DNA of 6,017 bases from JANSXG01 sp965652425 (GCA_965652425.1 CBFGVX010000119.1:1-6017), one strand, 5' to 3'. Positions 1 through 6,017 are shown, numbered from the stretch's first letter. Made by a program: numbers and translations. The notes: generated from the letters alone by a model not told the origin.

Positions 1-284
1 CTGATCAGCCCCAGCGTTTCGATCGTCGGGGTGGTGACCTCGATGTCCGGATGTTCTTCGAGCATCTCCATGAGCTGCTCGTAGTGGGGGATTCCCTGGT
101 TTGGGCTGGCGATCGTCACATCGCCGATCATCTGGCGACCAGAGGCCAGAAAATTGTTCAGAAACCCGCCCATGACCGACCAGACAATCAGCACCATCGC
201 AGCGCAGAGCGCCACCGCCACGACCGCGAGCAGCGGCATGAGCTTGCTGGTGAGATAGCGTCTGGTGAGGAGGGGCTGGTACAC
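1..284 (-). CDS. ABC transporter permease, FtsX/LolC/MacB-like, N-terminal fragment
   Basis: This is the 5' part of a minus-strand gene that runs off the left edge; about 94 codons are visible. The protein opens VYQPLLTRRYL, followed by a single hydrophobic helix at about residues 16-37 (MPLLAVVAVALCAAMVLIVW) and then SVMGGFLNNFL and GDVTIASPNQG. A short cytoplasmic start, one helix, an S-V-M-x-G-F motif and the onset of a periplasmic domain (here about residue 45 onward) are typical of lipoprotein-releasing (LolC/LolE) and MacB/FtsX-type permeases, which use a separate ATPase to drive extracytoplasmic work on lipoproteins or exported substrates. I chose the GTG at 284 because related planctomycete permeases, as I remember them, start M-Y-x-x-L-L-x-x-R-Y-L. 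The same frame stays open upstream to an ATG at 317 and a GTG at 326, so the true start could be either. The substrate cannot be told. The ATPase partner and the second half of the gene lie outside the window. Confidence 0.75.
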   Translation of the reverse strand, partial: MYQPLLTRRYLTSKLMPLLAVVAVALCAAMVLIVWSVMGGFLNNFLASGRQMIGDVTIASPNQGIPHYEQLMEMLEEHPDIEVTTPTIETLGLI

Positions 285-295
285 GGGAACACGGG

Positions 296-301
296 ATACT
301 A
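296..301 (-). promoter_or_regulatory. Candidate -10 box for the minus-strand permease
   Basis: Read on the minus strand this is TAGTAT, which fits the TANNNT pattern of a housekeeping -10 element. It ends 11 nt before the GTG at 284. If used, transcription would begin a few bases before that GTG, and the alternative starts at 317 and 326 would lie upstream of the message. I see no convincing -35 box. This is a guess from one hexamer. Confidence 0.25.
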
Positions 302-355
302 CCGGACCAGCGGGCATCGGGTTCACACGCCCTCTGGTGTGTGGACTCCGGCGGA

Positions 356-361
356 TATCAT
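356..361 (+). promoter_or_regulatory. Candidate -10 box placing a leaderless start for dus
   Basis: The hexamer TATCAT matches TANNNT and is followed by exactly 6 nt and then the GTG at 368. A -10 box at this distance would put the transcription start on or next to the start codon, giving a leaderless mRNA. No Shine-Dalgarno sequence precedes the codon, which agrees. The same spacing occurs before pgl at 5288-5293. No clear -35 is visible. Confidence 0.35.
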
Positions 362-367
362 GACCTC

Positions 368-1477
368 GTGATCGCTTCTCGCCACACCAACCCCCACATC
401 GGCCAGCCGCTGACCATCCCCAGCGAGGCGGGCGGCTTTGCGCTCTCAACCAACCTGCTGCAGGCCCCGGTGGCGAACTACTGCGATCTGGCGTTCCGCA
501 TCGTCTGCCGCGAGCAGGGGGGACTGGGGCTGGCGTGCACGGATCTGCTTTCGCCCCAGGGGCTGCTGCGGGGGACCGCCCGCTCGCTGGACCTCGCGGC
601 GACCAACGAGGCCGATTCCCCGGTGTGCATGCAGCTCTACGGGGGCGACCCCGACATCCTCGCCGAGGGCGCGATCTGGGCGGTCAACCACGGGGCCGAT
701 GTCATCGACATCAACATGGGCTGCCCCGTGGACAAGGTCACCAAGAAAGACGGCGGCTCCATGCTGCTGTGCAACCCGGACCGCACCGTGAAAATCGCCG
801 AGCGCATCGCGATGGCGGTCGAGAATCAGACGAAGGGACGCGTGCCGGTGACCGCGAAGGTCCGGCTGGGCTGGGACTCCTCGTGCATCGTCGCGCCGGA
901 ACTGGCCCGGCGACTCGAAAAGGTCGGCATCCGCCAGATCACCGTCCACGGGCGCACCACCGAGCAGCGGTTCAAGGGCGAGGTCGATCACGCGGGCATC
1001 CGCGAAGTGGTCGAGGCGGTCGATTCGATCCCGGTCATCGGCAACGGTGATGTGACCACGCCCGAGGGCGTGATCCGGATGATGGAGAAGACCGGCTGCG
1101 CCGGCGTGATGATCGGGCGCGGCAGTTTCTCTTCGCCGTGGATCTTCAATCAGGGCTGGGCCATCCAGACGACGGGTGATCCCGGCCCCGAGCCCGATGA
1201 GGCGACGAAAGTCGCGATCATTCGGCGATACTTCGAACTCATGCGCGAGTACCGCGACGATTCCTACGCCCTGACGCATCTGAGCCGGCGGATCAGCTGG
1301 TTCGGCAAGAAGCTCGGCCCCTGCAAGCCCCTGAAGGAAGCGATCCGGCTGGCGAAGGATCCGGATACGGTGCACCGAGCACTCGACGAGTTCCTTGCGG
1401 GCGGGCTGCGCTTGTGGGCGGAGGTGGGTGAGGATTCCGAGGTTCTGGAGACTGCTCCCACAGTCCACGCCCGGTGA
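368..1477 (+). CDS. dusB: tRNA-dihydrouridine synthase (DusB-type)
   Basis: This FMN-dependent enzyme uses NADPH to reduce specific uridines in tRNA to dihydrouridine in the cytoplasm. Numbered from the GTG at 368 (369 residues), the TIM-barrel family marks are in order. They are the N-terminal strand LLQAPVANYCD, the active-site loop DINMGCPVDKVTKKDGGS with the catalytic Cys119, TAKVRLGW with Lys164, TVHGRT with His194, the FMN phosphate-binding GNGD at 225-228, and MIGRGSFSSPWIF with GRG at 250-252. The helical tRNA-binding C-terminal domain follows, containing HLSRRISWFGKKLGP. The INMGCP loop and the HGRT spacing resemble E. coli DusB more than DusA or DusC. The protein is about 50 residues longer than E. 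coli DusB, at both ends. The frame extends to a GTG at 341; I prefer 368 because a -10-like TATCAT lies 6 nt before it. The gene is divergent from the permease and looks monocistronic or the head of a short run. Which uridine it modifies cannot be read from the sequence. Confidence 0.93.
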   Translation: MIASRHTNPHIGQPLTIPSEAGGFALSTNLLQAPVANYCDLAFRIVCREQGGLGLACTDLLSPQGLLRGTARSLDLAATNEADSPVCMQLYGGDPDILAEGAIWAVNHGADVIDINMGCPVDKVTKKDGGSMLLCNPDRTVKIAERIAMAVENQTKGRVPVTAKVRLGWDSSCIVAPELARRLEKVGIRQITVHGRTTEQRFKGEVDHAGIREVVEAVDSIPVIGNGDVTTPEGVIRMMEKTGCAGVMIGRGSFSSPWIFNQGWAIQTTGDPGPEPDEATKVAIIRRYFELMREYRDDSYALTHLSRRISWFGKKLGPCKPLKEAIRLAKDPDTVHRALDEFLAGGLRLWAEVGEDSEVLETAPTVHAR

Positions 1478-1513
1478 CCTTGCCCGGTTATCGAAGAAAG
1501 TCCGCCGGTGAGG

Positions 1514-1542
1514 TTGTGCAATCGCCACGGATTGTCACAATC
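1514..1542 (+). promoter_or_regulatory. Inverted repeat / possible promoter upstream of the AbgT gene
   Basis: TTGTGCAAT at 1514-1522 pairs with ATTGTCACAA at 1531-1540 as a 9-bp stem with one bulged T and an 8-nt loop. Nested in it, GATTGT-C-ACAATC at 1530-1542 is a perfect 6-bp inverted repeat. The same bases can be read as a -35-like TTGTGC (1514-1519), a 16-nt spacer and a -10-like CACAAT (1536-1541), 8 nt before an ATG at 1550. It could therefore be a promoter, a repressor operator overlapping one, or both. There is no T-run after the stem, so I do not call a terminator. The interpretation is inference; the symmetry is visible. Confidence 0.3.
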
Positions 1543-1603
1543 TGTGCCCATGAGCATCCAAAGCCGATTCCGCCGGGGCCCGCTTCGTTCTCACCAGCAC
1601 GAT

Positions 1604-3583
1604 ATGACCGAGGGCTCGACCGCCCCGGATCGGCCCAAGGGTGCCGAGGGTGGCAGCGGCGGGGGAGTGCTCGGGCTCATCGAATGGATCGGTAACAAAC
1701 TCCCCGACCCCGCCTTCCTGTTCCTAGGCGGCGCGATTCTGGTGATCATTGTGTCGGGTCTGGTCGCTCCCGAATTGCCCGACCGATGGACGGTCGAGTT
1801 TGATCATGTCGGGAACATGGCCAAAGGGCCTGACGGCACGCGCAGCGGAGTGGACGAGCACCTTTCGGTCATCCGCAGACACAAGCACGATGCGTCGGGC
1901 GAACCGATGTATGAAATGATTGAAGAGAAAGACGGCACTGTCCGCCCCGATCTCAATAAGCCCATTAAGGAAACGGCCAGATTCCAAGTCGTCGAAAACG
2001 GAAGCGAACTCGAAGCACATCTGGTGAATCAGGATACCGGCGAAGCCGCGACCGACGCGAACGGACAACCCATCGACTTTGCGGCTAAGGGCTGGGCAGT
2101 TTTCGAGAAACGCCCAGTCAAGCAAGTGAATCCAGAGACCGGTGAGATTGTTCTGAACGATAAGGGCGAGGAGGTGCTCACCCTTGAGCCCACCGGCAAG
2201 GTGTTTATCGCGACTCCGCTGACGACCTCAAACGGGGTGTACTGGTCCATCAAGACCATGATTGACAACTTCATGGGCTTTGCGCCGCTGGGCGTGGTGC
2301 TGGTCGGCATGCTCGGAATCGGCGTGGCGGAGAAGACCGGACTCATCGCTGCGCTGCTCCGAATGTTTATGAAGAATGTGCCGAACGCGGTTCTCACACC
2401 GGCGATGGTATTCATCGGGATCATGTCCTCGATCGCCACCGACGCGGGCTATGTCGTACTCCCGCCGCTCGCAGCGGCGATCTACCTTGCTGCTGGTCGT
2501 TCCCCCCTCGTCGGTATCGCTGCGGTTTTCGCTGGCGTCGCGGCGGGCTTCAATGCGAACCTATTCCTCACCAGTCTCGAACCGCTGATGTCTGAGCTTT
2601 CGGATCAAGCGGCGAAGCAGGTAGATCCGGACAGAGCGGTCGCCGCGACCAGCAACTGGTACTTCCTCGCCGTTTCGACATTTGTCATCACCTTCGCGGG
2701 CTGGTTGGCGACGGCCCTGTTTGTTGAGAAGCGACTCTCGAAAAAGTCCGCTTTTGATGGTGGCCCGGATCTGGAAGCTGCCAAAGCGGAGGCCGACAAG
2801 GGCGACCTGACCCCAGTCGAACGCAAGGGTGTTTTCGCAGCGAGCGGTGTGTTCGTCGCTCTGATCGCATTCATCTTTGCACTGGTCAACATAAGCGGTT
2901 CGCCGTTCTACGGTCAGGATGGCGCGTTCCCTCGATGGGTCTCGGCCATCGTCCCGCTCATGTTCTTCTGCTTCATCCTGCCTGGCATCACCTACGGCGC
3001 GATCGTTGGGAACACACGCACCACCAAGGACGCCGCCAAGCACATGATGGACTCCATGTCGGGCATGGCGCCGATCATCGTGCTGGCGTTCTTTGCCGGG
3101 CAGTTCATCGCGTACTTTGATGAGAGCAACCTCGGCAACATGCTGGCGTTCTCCGGCGGCGAGTGGCTGTTCAACCAGGGCCTCGGAGCGATTCCCCTGA
3201 TCCTCGCTTTCATCGTGCTGACGATGGTCTTCAACCTGTTCGTCGGTTCCATGAGCGCGAAGTACACCCTCTTCGCCCCGATATTCATCCCGATGTTCAT
3301 GCTCATCGGCATCCGCCCCGAGCTGACGCAGGTCGCCTATCGCATCGGCGACTCAGTAACGAACATCATCACCCCGCTCAATGCCTACCTGATCATCGTG
3401 CTGGTGTTCATGCAGAAGTACGCGCCGAAGGCGGGAATGGGCACCCTCATCGCGATGATGCTGCCATACACTTTCGTGTTCGCCATCGCGTGGTCGCTGC
3501 TGCTGGTGATCTGGATGCTCCTCGGCATTCCGCTTGGACCCGGCGACCCGATGTTCACGATTACGCCGGAAACCGTCGGCTGA
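1604..3583 (+). CDS. AbgT-family transporter with enlarged extracytoplasmic domain
   Basis: This inner-membrane protein is of the AbgT family; known members import p-aminobenzoyl-glutamate (E. coli AbgT) or export sulfonamide-type antimetabolites (MtrF, YdaH). Numbered from the ATG at 1604 (659 residues), GLIEWIGNKLPDPAFLFLGG leads into helix 1 (about 37-55). NFMGFAPLGVVLVGMLGIGVAEKTGL (222 on), TDAGYVVLPPL (279-289), AGFNANLF, NWYF and SMSAKYTLFAPIFIPMFML (549-567) then follow in family order. P572, R580 and D583 keep the spacing of the Pro/Arg/Asp pocket residues of MtrF as I remember them. The usual Trp in S-A-x-W is Tyr554. Family members have about 510-530 residues; most of the excess is a hydrophilic segment at about 56-212, with a further short loop near 378-405. 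The same frame is open to an ATG at 1550 and a GTG at 1508, and no start has a Shine-Dalgarno. I chose 1604 because it leaves a normal-length N-terminus. Transport direction and substrate are unknown. Confidence 0.9.
   Translation: MTEGSTAPDRPKGAEGGSGGGVLGLIEWIGNKLPDPAFLFLGGAILVIIVSGLVAPELPDRWTVEFDHVGNMAKGPDGTRSGVDEHLSVIRRHKHDASGEPMYEMIEEKDGTVRPDLNKPIKETARFQVVENGSELEAHLVNQDTGEAATDANGQPIDFAAKGWAVFEKRPVKQVNPETGEIVLNDKGEEVLTLEPTGKVFIATPLTTSNGVYWSIKTMIDNFMGFAPLGVVLVGMLGIGVAEKTGLIAALLRMFMKNVPNAVLTPAMVFIGIMSSIATDAGYVVLPPLAAAIYLAAGRSPLVGIAAVFAGVAAGFNANLFLTSLEPLMSELSDQAAKQVDPDRAVAATSNWYFLAVSTFVITFAGWLATALFVEKRLSKKSAFDGGPDLEAAKAEADKGDLTPVERKGVFAASGVFVALIAFIFALVNISGSPFYGQDGAFPRWVSAIVPLMFFCFILPGITYGAIVGNTRTTKDAAKHMMDSMSGMAPIIVLAFFAGQFIAYFDESNLGNMLAFSGGEWLFNQGLGAIPLILAFIVLTMVFNLFVGSMSAKYTLFAPIFIPMFMLIGIRPELTQVAYRIGDSVTNIITPLNAYLIIVLVFMQKYAPKAGMGTLIAMMLPYTFVFAIAWSLLLVIWMLLGIPLGPGDPMFTITPETVG
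1766..2239 (+). other. Extra extracytoplasmic segment of the AbgT protein with an internal repeat
   Basis: This part of the AbgT gene codes for about residues 55-212, between the first helix and the GVYWSIKTMIDNF segment that starts helix 2. In E. coli AbgT the same stretch is only a few dozen residues. It is rich in Glu, Asp, Lys, Asn and Gly and has no hydrophobic helix. Residues 142-157 (NQDTGEAATDANGQPI, bases 2027-2074) and 176-191 (NPETGEIVLNDKGEEV, bases 2129-2176) align as N-x-[D/E]-T-G-E-x(6)-G-x-x-[I/V]. A weaker copy may be DASGEP at 96-101. By eye, codon thirds are richer in A and T here than in the neighbouring genes. I do not recognise a named domain. Confidence 0.5.
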
Positions 3584-3636
3584 TTCTGTACGCGTGGCAT
3601 CATCGGACTATCACTCCATACCCAAGCGACATTCCC

Positions 3637-5250
3637 ATGACACCCCAGACTTCGAAGACCGAAGCCGAACCCTGCGTTCTCGTGATCTTCGGCGCGTCCG
3701 GCGATCTTGTCTCGCGAAAGCTCATCCCATCGCTGTTCGCGCTCGATAAGCAGCGACGCCTGCCCGACCGCCTCTGCGTGCTCGGCGTCTCGCGCACCGA
3801 GATGTCCGATGACGATTTCCGTGATTCCCTCAAGGAAAAGGCCGAACCGAAGGACGACGCGGCGTGGGAGAAGTTCTCCAGACGCGTCCATTACCTCGCG
3901 GGCAGCGCCACCGACGACGATCTGTACCCCGTCCTCATCCAACGCATCTGCGAACTCGGACGCGAGCACAACCTGCTCTCGGAAAGCCAGAGCCGCATCG
4001 CCGAGCAGTCCAGGGGCTCCAGCCCCTGGGTCGGCATGCCCAATGTGCTCTTCTACCTCGCCGTATCCCCGTCGCTGGTCAAGCCCATCGTGCACCAGAT
4101 CGGTGCCAGCGGCATGGTCTACGAGGGCAAGCGCTGGTGCGCGGTCGATGGCGATTCCGTTCCGTGGCAGCGCATCATCGTCGAAAAGCCCATCGGCACC
4201 GACCTCGCCTCCGCTCAGGACCTCAACCGCGAACTCGGACGCGTCTTCGAGGAAGAGGCGATCTACCGCATCGACCATTACCTCGGCAAGGAACTCGTCC
4301 AGAACCTGCTGGTGATGCGATTCGCCAACATCATGTTCGAGCCGCTCTGGAACAACCAGTATGTCGACCATGTGCAGGTGACCGCCGCCGAATCGGTCGG
4401 TGTCGGTCGGCGCGCGGGTAACTTCTACGAGAAGGCCGGCGCGACCCGCGACATGCTCCAGAGCCACCTCCTGCAGGTGCTTGCGCTGGTCGCGATGGAG
4501 CCGCCCAGCGACTACAGCGCCGATGCCATCCGGCGCGAGAAGGTCAAGGTGCTCGACGCCGTACGCGTCATGAAATCCGGCGAGGTCGCCGAGCACGCGG
4601 TGTTCGGGCGGTACGGGGCATCCGGCGACGCCGAAGACGACGACGGCGGGCTCGCCTACACCGATCTCGACGGCGTCGATCCGGACCGCTGCACCGAGAC
4701 CTTCGCCGCCATGCGCCTGCACATCGACAACTGGCGATGGGCGGGCGTGCCGTTCTACATGCGCTCGGGCAAGAAGATGGCGCGCAAGCTGACCGAAGTC
4801 CACATCCAGTTCAAGCGTCCGCCCGCCAACCTCTTCAAGCACTTCGAACCGTTCGCCTCGGGCGCAGCGCTGCCGAACAACCGCCTGATCATCAACATCG
4901 CGCCCGACGAGGGCATCGGCTTCCGCTTCGAGGCCAAGGTGCCGGGCCCCAAGTTCGCGATGGGCTCGGTCAAGGCCGACATGGACTACTGCTATGTCTT
5001 CAACGCCCAGCCCATGGAGGCCTACGGCCCGCTCCTGCTCGACGCGATGCGCGGCGACAAAACCCTCTTCAAACACCGCGATGAAGTCGAAGGGGCTTGG
5101 CGCATCGTCGAGCCGGTCATCCATTCCGAGCTGCCGAAAAAGCTCATCGAGGAATACCCCGCCGGCTCGTGGGGGCCTCCCGGCGCCGATGCGCTGCTCG
5201 CCGCCGACCAGCGCATCTGGCACAACCCCGAGGCCAGCGATATTCGCTGA
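3637..5250 (+). CDS. zwf: Glucose-6-phosphate 1-dehydrogenase
   Basis: This cytoplasmic enzyme oxidises glucose 6-phosphate to 6-phosphoglucono-1,5-lactone while reducing NADP+, the entry to the oxidative pentose phosphate and Entner-Doudoroff routes. The 537-residue product has an N-terminal Rossmann fold with GASGDLVSRKL (19-29). Arg53 in GVSRTE sits where an arginine contacts the NADP 2'-phosphate in the Leuconostoc enzyme. The substrate and catalytic signature RIDHYLGKE is at 211-219 (Asp213, His214, Lys218), and the general-base histidine is His277 in MLQSHLLQ. DNWRWAGVPFYMRSGKK (364-380) supplies the substrate lysine, and the C-terminus has the family YPAGSWGP. It is longer than the usual 480-510 residues, chiefly from a loop at about 113-134 that contains a perfect DNA palindrome, and from an acidic stretch at 326-349. 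The ATG at 3637 is the first start next to the conserved fold; the open frame upstream overlaps abgT and is not coding. It lies 53 bp after abgT and 49 bp before pgl, its pathway partner. Confidence 0.97.
   Translation: MTPQTSKTEAEPCVLVIFGASGDLVSRKLIPSLFALDKQRRLPDRLCVLGVSRTEMSDDDFRDSLKEKAEPKDDAAWEKFSRRVHYLAGSATDDDLYPVLIQRICELGREHNLLSESQSRIAEQSRGSSPWVGMPNVLFYLAVSPSLVKPIVHQIGASGMVYEGKRWCAVDGDSVPWQRIIVEKPIGTDLASAQDLNRELGRVFEEEAIYRIDHYLGKELVQNLLVMRFANIMFEPLWNNQYVDHVQVTAAESVGVGRRAGNFYEKAGATRDMLQSHLLQVLALVAMEPPSDYSADAIRREKVKVLDAVRVMKSGEVAEHAVFGRYGASGDAEDDDGGLAYTDLDGVDPDRCTETFAAMRLHIDNWRWAGVPFYMRSGKKMARKLTEVHIQFKRPPANLFKHFEPFASGAALPNNRLIINIAPDEGIGFRFEAKVPGPKFAMGSVKADMDYCYVFNAQPMEAYGPLLLDAMRGDKTLFKHRDEVEGAWRIVEPVIHSELPKKLIEEYPAGSWGPPGADALLAADQRIWHNPEASDIR
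4010..4029 (+). repeat. Perfect 20-bp palindrome inside zwf, translated in frame
   Basis: CCAGGGGCT at 4010-4018 and AGCCCCTGG at 4021-4029 are exact reverse complements separated by CC, so a 9-bp GC-rich hairpin can form in DNA or mRNA. It is read as part of S-R-G-S-S-P-W-V (zwf residues 125-132), in a loop between the helix ending near residue 122 and the conserved strand NVLFYLAVSP, where other G6PDH proteins are shorter. The look is that of a REP-like or Rickettsia-palindromic-element-like insertion. I see no second copy in this window. That it is a mobile palindrome is inference. Confidence 0.55.
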
Positions 5251-5287
5251 CTCATCGCCCCAGCCGGATCGTCCCGTTCCTGCCCGC

Positions 5288-5293
5288 TACACT
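5288..5293 (+). promoter_or_regulatory. Candidate -10 box placing a leaderless start for pgl
   Basis: TACACT fits TANNNT and is followed by 6 nt (CTGCCC) and the ATG at 5300, the same arrangement as TATCAT before dus. Transcription would start at or beside the A of ATG. If real, pgl has its own promoter in the 49-bp gap and need not depend on read-through from zwf. No good -35 is visible. Confidence 0.4.
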
Positions 5294-5299
5294 CTGCCC

Positions 5300-6017
5300 A
5301 TGCCCGACGAGTTCCCACTGGAAAACCACGGCCGGCCCCGCGATCCCGGCGATTCGAATGTCGGATACGACCTCGAACCCGAACCCCAGTTGCCGGACTT
5401 GCCCGGCTCGGGCGTGCTCCGGCGCGATGTCGATGACATCACCTATGCGCTCGCCGCCGATCTGCTCATCCACGCCAACAACTGCGTCCGCTCCTTCGGC
5501 GACTTCCACATCGCCCTCTCCGGTGGCTCCACACCCATGCCGCTGTACGCGCGGCTCATGACCGACCCTGCCTTCCGCATGTTCCCGTGGAACCGCACGC
5601 ACCTGTGGATCGTCGATGATCGCTGCGTTGAGCCGAACGACGACCGCTCGAACTACAAGCACATCCACGAGTACCTCGCCGACCACTCGGGCATCCCGCA
5701 TCGCAACCTCCACCCCATGCCCGTCCTCGACGACGGCGGCGATGTGAAGTACGAACGCGAGCTCCAGCAGACCCTCGCCTGGCGTGAGAAAGGCCACGAC
5801 CGCCTCGATTTCGTGCTGCTGGGCATGGGCGACGACGGCCACACCGCCAGTCTCTTCCCGCATTCGCCGGCCCTCGACGCCGAGCACAAGCTCATCGCTT
5901 TCAACCGGGGCCCCGCCGTCACCCCGCCCGACCGGATGACGATGACCTACCGGCTGATCAACGCCTCGCGCTTCATCGCGGTGCTGGTGACCGGTTCCAA
6001 GAAAGCACCGACGATCG
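5300..6017 (+). CDS. pgl: 6-phosphogluconolactonase, truncated by the window edge
   Basis: This enzyme hydrolyses 6-phosphogluconolactone, the product of the zwf enzyme just upstream, to 6-phosphogluconate in the cytoplasm. The open frame runs 239 codons to the right edge without a stop, so the 3' end is missing. Family marks are present in order: ALSGGSTP (72-79) for phosphate binding, VDDRCVEPNDDRSNY (105-119), LGMGDDGHTASLFP (174-187) with the catalytic His181, then PPDRMTMTYRLINAS (209-223) and VLVTGSKKA. This is the SugP/DevB-type fold related to glucosamine-6-phosphate deaminase; the DGHTASLFP motif and the zwf neighbour favour the lactonase. The protein has about 35-40 residues of acidic, proline-rich sequence before the first conserved helix, longer than usual. 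ATG 5300 is the first ATG in frame and has a -10-like box 6 nt ahead. An internal start at the TTG or GTG codons of residues 31-39 would give a standard length but has less support. Confidence 0.95.
   Translation, partial: MPDEFPLENHGRPRDPGDSNVGYDLEPEPQLPDLPGSGVLRRDVDDITYALAADLLIHANNCVRSFGDFHIALSGGSTPMPLYARLMTDPAFRMFPWNRTHLWIVDDRCVEPNDDRSNYKHIHEYLADHSGIPHRNLHPMPVLDDGGDVKYERELQQTLAWREKGHDRLDFVLLGMGDDGHTASLFPHSPALDAEHKLIAFNRGPAVTPPDRMTMTYRLINASRFIAVLVTGSKKAPTI

Noticed and set aside
51..371. A 106-codon plus-strand open frame at the left edge
   Set aside because: It lies opposite the permease fragment, whose hydrophobic helix and motifs are convincing; the plus-strand product is His- and Arg-rich noise.
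446..1528. A 360-codon open frame on the minus strand over dus
   Set aside because: It is antisense to a clear dihydrouridine synthase; the product is low in complexity and rich in Arg, Asp and His, without a recognisable domain.
1514..1540. Hairpin after dus as an intrinsic terminator
   Set aside because: The stem is AT-rich with a bulge and is not followed by a T-run. A promoter or operator fits the position better.
3163..3636. Upstream extension of the zwf reading frame inside abgT
   Set aside because: The frame happens to be open, but it overlaps conserved AbgT sequence in another frame and has no family similarity; the G6PDH fold starts just after the ATG at 3637.
3584..3636. Promoter or terminator between abgT and zwf
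   Set aside because: No stem-loop with a T-run and no TANNNT at leaderless distance from ATG 3637. The gap is consistent with co-transcription, but nothing in it can be called.
3385..5223. A 612-codon open frame on the minus strand across the end of abgT and nearly all of zwf
   Set aside because: It is fully antisense to genes with unmistakable motifs. Long antisense frames are expected in GC-rich coding DNA, and the translation shows no family motif.
1..6017. A novel defence system, CRISPR array, insertion sequence, tRNA or riboswitch
   Set aside because: I looked for direct repeats with spacers, transposase motifs, tRNA-like cloverleafs and long structured leaders and found none. The window is housekeeping metabolism and transport.

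Overview
This is a GC-rich bacterial window of ordinary housekeeping and transport genes. It carries five genes: a 5'-end fragment of a membrane permease on the minus strand, then four plus-strand genes. I recognise no defence system, mobile element, CRISPR array, rRNA or tRNA. The organism is probably a planctomycete, perhaps of the Phycisphaerae. That is inference from three things: the general absence of Shine-Dalgarno sequences, the style of the permease N-terminus, and an AbgT-type transporter with a large extracytoplasmic insert. No marker gene settles it.

Layout. From 1 to about 284 (minus) is the start of an FtsX/LolC/MacB-like ABC transporter permease, cut by the window edge. A short divergent intergenic region follows, with a candidate -10 box facing each way. 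From 368 to 1477 (plus) is a DusB-type tRNA-dihydrouridine synthase. From 1604 to 3583 (plus) is an AbgT-family transporter, enlarged by about 150 residues outside the membrane between its first two helices; a short inverted repeat and possible promoter lie upstream. From 3637 to 5250 (plus) is glucose-6-phosphate dehydrogenase (zwf). From 5300 to the right edge (plus) is 6-phosphogluconolactonase (pgl), cut off before its stop.

Function. zwf and pgl encode the first two steps of the oxidative pentose phosphate / Entner-Doudoroff entry (glucose 6-phosphate to 6-phosphogluconolactone to 6-phosphogluconate, yielding NADPH) and are 49 bp apart. The dihydrouridine synthase modifies tRNA. The AbgT protein moves p-aminobenzoyl-glutamate-like compounds or antimetabolites across the inner membrane. 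There is no obvious pathway link between these two and the zwf-pgl pair.

Most worth a second look: a perfect 20-bp palindrome inside zwf that is translated in frame at a loop and looks like a small palindromic insertion; the repeat-bearing extra domain and changed pocket residues of the AbgT protein; and -10-like boxes placed 6 nt before the start codons of dus and pgl, which suggests leaderless mRNAs.
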